A DNA stretch of 64,000 nucleotides, taken from Sphaerisporangium viridialbum. GTDB lineage: Bacteria; Actinomycetota; Actinomycetes; Streptosporangiales; Streptosporangiaceae. How positions within the stretch are numbered: position 1 is the first letter of the stretch; every line of letters starts with the position of its first letter. The stretch is taken from positions 7,936,001 through 8,000,000 of the forward strand of contig NZ_CP187232.1 of assembly GCF_049674955.1 (NCBI RefSeq), given 5' to 3'. Below the pieces are notes generated by a model. The model worked only from the letters and a program-made list of their open reading frames with translations, was not told where the DNA came from and did not search any database. Shown here piece after piece: positions 49,743-56,468 of this stretch. The position numbers and the translations under genes were made by a program.

Positions 49743-51764
49743 TCAGGTCGCCTCGTGGAGGGCCTTGACGATGTCCGGGTCCTCGGGGTCGAGGGCATGG
49801 GCGCGGTGGAGGTCGTCCATGGCTTCGGCGACCCTGCCCAGGGCCGTGAGCGCGGTCGCCCGGTTGAAGTAGAGGGCCGCGTCCTCCCCCAGCCCTATGG
49901 CGTGCGTGAGGTCCGCGACGGCTCCCTGGAGGTCGCCGGTCTCGTACCGGAGGCTCGCCCGGCTGGCCCAGGCGGGCACCAGGCTGGGCGCCCCGGACAG
50001 CGCCACGTCGAACGCCGCCCTCGCCTCCTCGTAGCGTCCCGCGGAGGTCTCCAGCTGGCCGAGCACGCACGACAGGTGGGGATTTCCGGGGGCGAGGACC
50101 AGCCCCGCGTCCACGTCGGCCCGCGCCTGCTCGTCGAGGCCGAACTGCGCGAGCAGGCCGGCCCGGTTGATGTAGGCGTCCAGATAGCCCGGATCGAGCT
50201 CGATCACATGGTCGAGGTCGGCCTTGGCCGCTTCGAGGTCCCCCATGGCGAGCAGGAGCTGGGCGCGGTTGTAGTACCCCTCGGGAAGCGGGGGGCTCAG
50301 CCGCAGCGCCCGCTCGTAGTCGGCGAGCGCCGCCTCCGGCCGTCCCATCTGGAACAGCAGGTTGCCCCGGTCCAGGTGGTAGTCGGGATAGGCCGGGTCG
50401 ATCGCGATCGCGGCGTTCAGGTCGGCCAGCGCCTCCTGGGGATTTCCCAGCACGCCGAGGAGCTGCGCGCGGTTCGCCCGCAGGACCATGCGGTGGATCA
50501 GGTGCCGTCCCGGTGGAAGGTCGGCGTCCGCGAGCTCGATCGCCGACTCCACCAGGGCGAGCGCCCGGTCGGCGTGGCCGCCGCGCATCTCGATGAGGGC
50601 CTTGCCGTTGAGGTCGAAGCCCAGCTTGAACGCGCGGACGGAGCGGTCGGGCAACAGGGTGGAGATGGCGATCGCCTCGTTGATCCAGCCCTGGGCCCGG
50701 CCGAGGTCGCGCTTGGCGGGGTCGGGGTGGCGCGCGTCCAGCATGGCCGTCCCGTACGCCGAGGCCGAGTGCACCTCCGCGTCCAGGCTGGTGCGGCGGG
50801 CCCGCTCGTACAGCTCCCGGGCCTCTTCCCTGCGGCCCAGCCCCGCCAGCGCCGTCGCCGTGCCCTGGATGAGGTTCCACCATCGCTCCGCGTCCGGCGC
50901 GACCAGGCGCAGGCCGCGCAGGCCGAAGTCGGCCGCCGCCTCCAGGAACCCCTCGCGCATGCAGTGGTCGAGCGCGGTCCAGAGCGCCTCGACCCCGGCG
51001 CCCGACGGGTCGCTCCCGTGCTCCCTGTGGTACGGAATGGCGCCGAAGGACCAGTGCGGCAGCCCTGTGGCGGCCAGCTCGCCGGCTCGCCGGTCGTGCA
51101 TCCGGGCCCGCTCGGCGGACGGCAGCGCGAGGTACGCGTCGAGCGCGCGGGGATCGTCGAGGGTGCCGTCGGAGGCGACATAACGGACCGCGAGGTTTTC
51201 CGGCTCCCCCAAAGTTGATAATTCGGCCTTTATGATCTGACCATCAAAGGAATCATGTGGGGCTTTACTGGATAGTGCCACAATTGTCAAACACTGTGGG
51301 TCGAAACGGCGTACAAGCGTGGCAAGAAGTTCGCGATCCGTCTCGTCGGCCTCGTCGGCGTTGCCGACGACGATTGCCCTGGGCGCCACCCCGCAGTCGC
51401 GGATGAATTCGGTGATTCCGTTGGCGATCCGCAGGGTGCGGCGGGGCGCGGGCACCAGGATCCGCTCGTCCTCGGAAAGGCGCTCGTCGAGGGGTTCGCG
51501 GCGGGCGGGCAACCGATCGCGAAGATCGGGTGCCGCCGCTCTGATCTCGATGTCGTGCTCCGCGACCACGTCAGGGGAGCGCTCCAACGCCTCGGGAACC
51601 AGAGCGCTGAGAACGGCTCCACCAAAGGTGTACGGCCCCCGCAGACGACGGTGCGCGTCGAAGACGGGAGCCGGCCAGGAGGGAAGGCCCAGCCCGGCGA
51701 GAACGTTCAGGCGGTCCTCCGAACATCCCCCGTAGACCCAGAGGTGGTCAGGGCGGACGATCAC
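49743..51764 (-). CDS. large TPR-repeat protein with degenerate ATPase-like N-terminus
   Basis: 673 aa. Seven tetratricopeptide repeats, each about 34 residues, fill roughly 425-668 (for example LDRGNLLFQMGRPEAAL, YYNRAQLLLAMGDLEAA). The N-terminal 170 residues have a Walker-B-like AIVVGNADEADE but no P-loop; the stretch YTFGGAVLSAL replaces it. This looks like a STAND-type domain that has lost nucleotide binding, but that is inference. The GTG at 51764 overlaps the stop of a 24-codon ORF (GTGA), so its translation is probably coupled to that ORF. It is the last gene of a cluster with GNAT and XRE genes. Protein-protein interaction is the likely role. Confidence 0.85.
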   Translation of the reverse strand: MIVRPDHLWVYGGCSEDRLNVLAGLGLPSWPAPVFDAHRRLRGPYTFGGAVLSALVPEALERSPDVVAEHDIEIRAAAPDLRDRLPARREPLDERLSEDERILVPAPRRTLRIANGITEFIRDCGVAPRAIVVGNADEADETDRELLATLVRRFDPQCLTIVALSSKAPHDSFDGQIIKAELSTLGEPENLAVRYVASDGTLDDPRALDAYLALPSAERARMHDRRAGELAATGLPHWSFGAIPYHREHGSDPSGAGVEALWTALDHCMREGFLEAAADFGLRGLRLVAPDAERWWNLIQGTATALAGLGRREEARELYERARRTSLDAEVHSASAYGTAMLDARHPDPAKRDLGRAQGWINEAIAISTLLPDRSVRAFKLGFDLNGKALIEMRGGHADRALALVESAIELADADLPPGRHLIHRMVLRANRAQLLGVLGNPQEALADLNAAIAIDPAYPDYHLDRGNLLFQMGRPEAALADYERALRLSPPLPEGYYNRAQLLLAMGDLEAAKADLDHVIELDPGYLDAYINRAGLLAQFGLDEQARADVDAGLVLAPGNPHLSCVLGQLETSAGRYEEARAAFDVALSGAPSLVPAWASRASLRYETGDLQGAVADLTHAIGLGEDAALYFNRATALTALGRVAEAMDDLHRAHALDPEDPDIVKALHEAT

Positions 51765-51835
51765 CCCTTGTGGATCGCACTGGCGGTACCCGTCAGGTGT
51801 ACCATGCCAGGCTTGCGGACGGTGATCTTCTTCAT
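51761..51835 (-). CDS. 24-aa micro-ORF, putative peptide or coupling leader
   Basis: Begins MKKITVRKPGMVHLTGT and ends SAIHKG. It is basic, with no cysteine and no signal peptide. The ATG at 51835 has a strong GAGGAGG site with 8 nt spacing. Its TGA overlaps the GTG start of the TPR gene, so it is clearly placed to couple translation. The basic KKITVRK start resembles leader regions of ribosomally made peptides, but no modifying enzyme is adjacent except a GNAT. It may be a peptide product, a regulatory leader, or both. Confidence 0.65.
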   Translation of the reverse strand: MKKITVRKPGMVHLTGTASAIHKG

Positions 51836-51850
51836 CGCTTTGCCTCCTCG

Positions 51851-51870
51851 GGTCTTCAGCTACAAAGACC
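51851..51870 (-). promoter_or_regulatory. hairpin at 5' end of micro-ORF transcript
   Basis: ggtctt / aagacc, 6 bp with an 8-nt loop, directly after the proposed -10 and 15 nt upstream of the micro-ORF start. It may protect the transcript or control translation. Confidence 0.4.
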
Positions 51871-51900
51871 TAATTATTCGGACAAATCGATAATCCGCAA
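51871..51900 (-). promoter_or_regulatory. promoter of micro-ORF and TPR gene
   Basis: Minus strand TTGCGG (51895-51900), 18-nt AT-rich spacer, TAATTA (51871-51876). It lies in the gap after the GNAT gene, so micro-ORF and TPR may be expressed apart from XRE-GNAT. Confidence 0.5.
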
Positions 51901-51932
51901 GCATTGAACGTTGATTGCGTCACATATTGGCT

Positions 51933-52430
51933 CTAACGGAGGAGTTGCGACGACGGTTGGTCAACCAGCTGCTTCTCCCCGTAAACAACGACAAGCCCCC
52001 CTCTGTCCTCCCTGCGAAGTTCGCGCCAGCCGTACTTGCGATAGAGCTCCAGAGCGGCACCCTGCGCCAGGGTGGTGTCACCCCGGAGCCTGAGATAGCC
52101 GAGCTTGACCGCGGCCGCCTCCAGGGCGTCGATGATCAGGGTGCCGAACCCGCGCCGCTGGAAGTCCGGATGGACCCTCAGCCGGCACATCTCCGCCGTC
52201 TCGTCGTCGATGCGCCGTAAACCCCCCATGGCCACGATGCCGGAGCCGTCCACCTCGCCGACCAGGAACTCCCCCCGGTCGGCGAGGTAGATCTGGTTGA
52301 TGCGCGGGATGTCGTCCTCGTAGTAGACCCCGTCACCATCGGTGATACCGACCTGCGCGAGGCATGTGCGGTGCAGCTCCCAGACGGCTTCCCGATCCGA
52401 CCAGCGATACCGCCTGAGCAGGAGCGTCAT
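51933..52430 (-). CDS. GNAT N-acetyltransferase
   Basis: 165 aa. Single GNAT domain. The acetyl-CoA loop is QRRGFGTLI, with supporting strands around LRVHPDF and LELYRKYGW. The ATG at 52430 overlaps the stop of the XRE gene (ATGA), so the two are coupled. The substrate is unknown. It could act on a small molecule, on the XRE or TPR partner, or on the 24-aa peptide; none of these is shown. Confidence 0.88.
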   Translation of the reverse strand: MTLLLRRYRWSDREAVWELHRTCLAQVGITDGDGVYYEDDIPRINQIYLADRGEFLVGEVDGSGIVAMGGLRRIDDETAEMCRLRVHPDFQRRGFGTLIIDALEAAAVKLGYLRLRGDTTLAQGAALELYRKYGWRELRREDRGGLVVVYGEKQLVDQPSSQLLR

Positions 52431-53989
52431 GCATCGACCTCCGGCGCCGAAGCGACGGGGGCCGGAGCGGCCAGTAATTCCGTCAGCTCCTGGAGACCGG
52501 GAAGATCACCGCATTTGGACTTGATCGCCTTGCCGAGGGCGTCGGCGCGGCGCGTGATGATGTCCGTGCGGAAGTCCCCCCCGACCTGCCGCACCGCCGC
52601 GAGGCCCATGCGCAGCGCCTCCTCGCCGTCGCCCTCCAGCAGCCTGCACTGCGCCTGGTCGAACCGGATGAGCGTCTGGTCGAGCAGGTCGCCCTCGTAC
52701 TTCTCCAGCGCCTGTTCGAGGATCAGGTCGGCCTCTATGGTCTGGCCGAGCCGGGTGAGCGCGTCGCCCTGGTGGAAGTAGAGCTGGCGCTCGGTGTAGC
52801 CGAAGACCGTGTCCTCCTGCTGGGCGGGGGTCATCTGGGCGAACGCGGCCCGCGCCCGTGACAGCGCCCGCTTGGCCTGGTCGACGACGTCCTTCTTGCC
52901 TCCGGAGTTCGCGAGCATGGACAGCGCGCGGGCCTCCACGACCGGGGCCATGGCCTTGGCCGCGCACGGCGTCTGCCCGGCCATGTCGCGGCTCTTCTTG
53001 GCGAGGTTGAGCGCCTCGCGGGGGTCGCCGTAGAACAGGGGCACGAGGGCCTCGCGGGCCGTGACCCAGGCGCGCAGCGCGCGGTCGCCGGTCTCGTCGG
53101 CGGCCGAGCGCGACGTGCGGAAGAACGAGCGGGCCATCCGCTGGTCCCCGAGATCGATCATGATGATGCCGGCCAGGCCGGACAGGCGGGCCGCGAGCGC
53201 GCAGAGGCGCTCCTGAAGATCTATCGGCTGGTGGCGCTCCATCGCCTGACGGACCGTGCTGAACTCCAGGAGCACGTCGCACAGTTGCCGCAGCGGCGGC
53301 GTGTTCATGTACTGCCGGCCGAAAGAGGCCGCGGCCTCTTCCCAGTGATCGAGCATGGCGGGGGAAACGGTGGTCGACACCAGGGTCTCGTCCATGCGCC
53401 TGCGGATGCTGTCGGCGGCACCCAGCACCGACTCGTTCATCAGCACGGTGTTGCCCGCGATTAGCTGCAGCAGCGTCCTACGTAACACGTTCTCGTCCTC
53501 CTCCTCACCCCCGTCCACAGAGGGGTCGCTGGGCTGCTTGATCCACAGCTCGCGCGATTCGGGGGGACTGTCGGATTTGACCTCTTGGAGGCCGCCCCGC
53601 ACGACGCCCGGCATCCTGTGGCCGTGACCACAGATGCACGGGCCGTCGTATCCGATGGCGGCCGGTTCGACCCGGTAGACGGAACACAGGTAGTGGAGGT
53701 ACTCGGGGCCGGGGCGCTTCAGCCCGCTCTCGTAGGCGCTCAAAAGCGTTTCCCCGATGCCGGGCGCCGGTTTGCCGTCCCGTTCGAACAAGGCGCGCAC
53801 CTGTTCGATGACGTCAGCAAGAGCGATGCCATGGGCGAGACGGTGAGATTTGATTCGAGTTGTCCCGAAATGGGGAGTGCACTCTTCAAAAATCTCTTCG
53901 GCGATTCGGGGAGTACTTCGCCCGACCGCCAGGCCACGCGCCCGGGTTCGCCGAGCTAACTCCGTTTCCTTGTGCTGTCTGCCGGACAT
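52427..53989 (-). CDS. XRE-family regulator with C-terminal TPR-like domain
   Basis: 520 aa. The N-terminal helix-turn-helix region lies at about residues 45-115 (TTRIKSHRLAHGIALADVIE and following). A possible zinc site CICGHGH is near 118-124. The long helical C-terminal part (about 190-500) resembles TPR or NPR regulators of actinomycetes, with alanine-rich repeats such as ALNLAKKSRDMAG. Such proteins often bind peptides. The ATG at 53989 follows GAGAGGGG. It heads the minus-strand cluster XRE-GNAT-(micro-ORF)-TPR. Confidence 0.85.
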   Translation of the reverse strand: MSGRQHKETELARRTRARGLAVGRSTPRIAEEIFEECTPHFGTTRIKSHRLAHGIALADVIEQVRALFERDGKPAPGIGETLLSAYESGLKRPGPEYLHYLCSVYRVEPAAIGYDGPCICGHGHRMPGVVRGGLQEVKSDSPPESRELWIKQPSDPSVDGGEEEDENVLRRTLLQLIAGNTVLMNESVLGAADSIRRRMDETLVSTTVSPAMLDHWEEAAASFGRQYMNTPPLRQLCDVLLEFSTVRQAMERHQPIDLQERLCALAARLSGLAGIIMIDLGDQRMARSFFRTSRSAADETGDRALRAWVTAREALVPLFYGDPREALNLAKKSRDMAGQTPCAAKAMAPVVEARALSMLANSGGKKDVVDQAKRALSRARAAFAQMTPAQQEDTVFGYTERQLYFHQGDALTRLGQTIEADLILEQALEKYEGDLLDQTLIRFDQAQCRLLEGDGEEALRMGLAAVRQVGGDFRTDIITRRADALGKAIKSKCGDLPGLQELTELLAAPAPVASAPEVDA

Positions 53990-54093
53990 ACCGGCCCCTC
54001 TCTCGTGGCCAGCGGCTCGTCCTGGTCATGTATCCGACCGGTCCCACCTGCGCCGACGCGGCTCGCGCTCGCGCTAGGCTGCGTCTATTGAGA

Positions 54094-54147
54094 ATGATGG
54101 ACCAGTTAAGACGAGACGTGAATGGACTATTGGAGCTGCTGGCATAG
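54094..54147 (+). CDS. 17-aa ORF upstream of intrinsic terminator
   Basis: Reads MMDQLRRDVNGLLELLA, a short amphipathic helix. Its stop lies 4 nt before the terminator at 54151. It is divergent from the XRE gene and 165 nt upstream of the next plus-strand gene. No clear ribosome binding site was found and no convincing promoter. Could be a peptide, an attenuator leader, or chance. Confidence 0.35.
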   Translation: MMDQLRRDVNGLLELLA

Positions 54148-54150
54148 AAT

Positions 54151-54175
54151 CGTCCCCCGCCGGGGGCGTTCTTTC
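54151..54175 (+). terminator. intrinsic terminator with T-rich tail
   Basis: 7-bp stem (cgtcccc / ggggcg) with GC loop, followed by ttctttc. One of the few stems in the window with a T-rich tail. It ends the transcript of the 17-codon ORF. Confidence 0.6.
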
Positions 54176-54312
54176 AACCCACTTGAAATATCCGCGCACC
54201 CGAGCCGCCCCTAACGTTCGTTGACCGCGTCGGCCGGGTGAGTCAGATTTGGCCAACCACCACCGATTCACCGGCACCATCGCCGCCGAATCGGACTAGA
54301 GGAAGGCTCGAA

Positions 54313-54582
54313 GTGGACGACGGCTTCCAACACCTGGAACGACTGGTCGACGAGCTCGACGCTCGGGGGCTGCTCGCCCGGGTGGTGCACACACAGTCCG
54401 GACGGGTGTTCGTCCGCGTGATCAACCCGAACGCCACCAGTCTCGCCGAGAACGTCACGTGCCGGCCGCAAGCGACCCCCGCCTACTACTGGTGGTCGTG
54501 GGGTGAGCGCATGCACCAGGTCGACGACCCGGCGGGAGCGGCGACCAAGGTCGCCCGAGTGCTGGCCGCGGTGAGCGAGTAA
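54313..54582 (+). CDS. small hypothetical protein
   Basis: 89 aa. Starts VDDGFQHLERLVDELD and ends with a conserved-looking aromatic block, YYWWSWGERM. There is no transmembrane segment. The GTG at 54313 follows AGAGGAAGG. The ORF to its left belongs to the XRE cluster on the opposite strand. Proteins with this ending commonly lie near XRE regulators in actinomycetes, in my recollection. Function unknown. Confidence 0.7.
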   Translation: MDDGFQHLERLVDELDARGLLARVVHTQSGRVFVRVINPNATSLAENVTCRPQATPAYYWWSWGERMHQVDDPAGAATKVARVLAAVSE

Positions 54583-54590
54583 GGCACGCG

Positions 54591-54623
54591 GCGGACACGG
54601 TGCAGCGCAGTCACCGTGTCCGC
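54591..54623. terminator. hairpin 1 downstream of the small ORF
   Basis: 12-bp arms (gcggacacggtg / caccgtgtccgc) with a 9-nt loop, 8 nt after the 54313 gene stop. Likely its terminator. Confidence 0.7.
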
Positions 54624-54738
54624 CCGTGTCCACCGCGGCTCTCCGGAGCCGGCGGGGTGACCGGTGCGGAGCGCTCAGGCCTCGTGGAGACACGACCGCC
54701 CGGGCGCTGGGCACCCCGCCGGCTCCGCACATGAACAG

Positions 54739-54771
54739 CCACCTGGCCCGGACCTCGTCCGGGCCAGGTGG
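54739..54771. terminator. hairpin 2
   Basis: Perfect 15-bp stem (ccacctggcccggac / gtccgggccaggtgg) with a 3-nt loop. The next hairpin (gatcgggg / ccccgatc, 54773-54792) follows after one base. Confidence 0.6.
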
Positions 54772-54802
54772 TGATCGGGGACATCCCCGATCGGAAACGG
54801 TG

Positions 54803-54830
54803 CGGGACACGCTTCCGGGTGCGTGTCCCG
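54803..54830. repeat. hairpin 4
   Basis: cgggacacgc / gcgtgtcccg, 10-bp perfect arms with an 8-nt loop. It is the last of four close-packed stem-loops in this gap. Confidence 0.55.
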
Positions 54831-54928
54831 TCCCGGGCCGTTCGTCACCGGGGTGTCCGGGTCCGCCCTCCGCGGCCCCGGGCCCGGGCACTCCCGTCTT
54901 CCCCGGCGTAACGTGACGACGGCCGGGC

Positions 54929-55000
54929 CGGTCGGCGGACTCAGTTAGGTCAAGTACCGTTCCGTCTAGGTCAAGTACCGATAATTGTGTCCGCCGACCG
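54929..55000 (+). promoter_or_regulatory. repeat-framed promoter region of mscS
   Basis: 12-bp inverted arms (cggtcggcggac, 54929-54940; gtccgccgaccg, 54989-55000) enclose two copies of taggtcaagtaccg (54946-54959 and 54967-54980, 21-bp period). GATAAT at 54980-54985 could be the -10 for mscS, which starts at 55025. No matching -35 was found. Confidence 0.55.
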
Positions 55001-55024
55001 ACCCGATCCGAAGGGGATCACCGA

Positions 55025-56035
55025 GTGTTCCTGTCCGTCCTTGATCCCATGCCTACTCCCACGCCGGAGCCCACCGGTCTGTCCGACATCGCCGACCAGG
55101 CCGCGAGCGTCGTGATGGCCACGTGCACCGGGCCCAACGGCAAGGACGACGTGCTGTGCGTGGCGCTGTCGAACATGCTCCCCGCGGGCTGGGCGTCGCC
55201 GGTGGCCTGGGTGATCAGCCTGGTCCTCATCGTGGTCGCCGCGCTCATCGTGCGCGCGATCCTGCACCGGCTGATAGGCCGGGTGATCCGGCGGGCCGCC
55301 GACGGGGTGATGCCCGAGCGCCTGCGCGTCAAGACCGTCACGATCTTCGACGGCACCTCGGCCGTGCTCAGCGAGCGCCGCCGCCAGCGCGCCGAGACGC
55401 TCGGCTCGGTGCTCAGCAGCCTGATCTCCGTAGTGATCTTCGGTACGGCCGCGCTGATGATCCTCGGGCGCTTCGGCATGGACCTCGCCCCCGTGCTGAC
55501 CAGCGTGGGCATCCTCGGCGTGGCGGTGGGCTTCGGCGCCCAGGAGCTGGTCAAGGACTTCATCGCCGGCATGTTCATGCTCATGGAGGACCAGTACGGC
55601 GTGGGCGACCTGATCGACACCGGGGCGGCCATCGGCACCGTCGAGGCCGTCACCCTGCGCATCACCCGCCTGCGGGACGCCGACGGCCGGGTCTGGTACG
55701 TCCGCAACGGCACCATCACCCGCATCGGCAACGAGTCCCAGGGCTGGTCCCGGGCGCTGGTCGACGTCCCCGTGGCCTACAACGCCGACATCTCCGGCAT
55801 CCGCGACCTGCTCAAGAAGGTCGCCGAGGAACTGTGGGAAGACCCCGACTTCCGGGACGTCGCGATGGTCGAGGAGCCTCAGGTGTACGGCCTGGAGCAG
55901 ATCTCGGACAAGGCGATGATCTTCAGGATCACCGTGAAGACCGTCCCCGCGCACCAGGCCGAGGTGGCCAGGGAGCTGCGCCTGCGGGTCAAGTCGGCGC
56001 TCGACCGGGCGGGCGTCGCGCTCGCCGGGGTCTGA
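55025..56035 (+). CDS. mscS: mechanosensitive ion channel, MscS family
   Basis: 336 aa. Channel that opens under membrane tension during osmotic downshift. There are two to three N-terminal helices. The pore region GILGVAVGFGAQELVKDFIAG matches the family TM3. The beta domain continues with VGDLIDT and ITRLRD. The GTG at 55025 follows AAGGGGATC. The glbO start lies 13 nt after its stop, so they are cotranscribed. Confidence 0.92.
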   Translation: MFLSVLDPMPTPTPEPTGLSDIADQAASVVMATCTGPNGKDDVLCVALSNMLPAGWASPVAWVISLVLIVVAALIVRAILHRLIGRVIRRAADGVMPERLRVKTVTIFDGTSAVLSERRRQRAETLGSVLSSLISVVIFGTAALMILGRFGMDLAPVLTSVGILGVAVGFGAQELVKDFIAGMFMLMEDQYGVGDLIDTGAAIGTVEAVTLRITRLRDADGRVWYVRNGTITRIGNESQGWSRALVDVPVAYNADISGIRDLLKKVAEELWEDPDFRDVAMVEEPQVYGLEQISDKAMIFRITVKTVPAHQAEVARELRLRVKSALDRAGVALAGV

Positions 56036-56048
56036 GTAGGCTGGGAAC

Positions 56049-56438
56049 GTGTCCGCTACTCCTCCGGAATCCCTGTCCTTCTACGACGCCGTGGGCGGCT
56101 CAGAGGCCTTCGAGCGCCTCGTGCACCGCTTCTACCAGGGCGTGGCGGAGGATCCCCTGCTACGCCCGCTCTACCCCGAGGAGGACCTCCACGGGGCCGA
56201 GGAACGGCTGCGCATGTTCCTCATCCAGTACTGGGGTGGCCCGAACACCTACGGCCAGCAGCGTGGTCACCCCCGGCTGCGCATGCGGCACGCGCCTTTC
56301 GTCATCGGCGAGGCCGAGCGCGACGCGTGGCTGAAGCACATGCGTGACGCCGTCGAGTCGCTGGAGCTCCCCGAGGAGCTGGAGACCAAGCTCTGGACCT
56401 ATCTGCACTACGCGGCCCAGAGCCTCCTGAACGCATAA
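56049..56438 (+). CDS. glbO: truncated hemoglobin, group II
   Basis: 129 aa haem protein. The group II family start YDAVGG and the proximal-helix LRMRHAPFVIGEAERDAW are present. GlbO proteins bind O2 and NO and are linked to oxidative and nitrosative stress. The GTG at 56049 follows TGGGAAC, 13 nt after mscS. The GH13 gene starts 30 nt later, so this is a three-gene unit. Confidence 0.93.
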   Translation: MSATPPESLSFYDAVGGSEAFERLVHRFYQGVAEDPLLRPLYPEEDLHGAEERLRMFLIQYWGGPNTYGQQRGHPRLRMRHAPFVIGEAERDAWLKHMRDAVESLELPEELETKLWTYLHYAAQSLLNA

Positions 56439-56468
56439 GTCCCCGGATCAGGGGGCAGCCAAGGATTT

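Larger units (their letters stand above)
54583..55024. other. hairpin-rich intergenic region
   Basis: 442 nt between plus-strand genes with no supported gene. It holds several stem-loops at 54591-54830, described separately, and a repeat-framed promoter region at 54929-55000. A noncoding RNA is possible but not shown. Confidence 0.6.
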
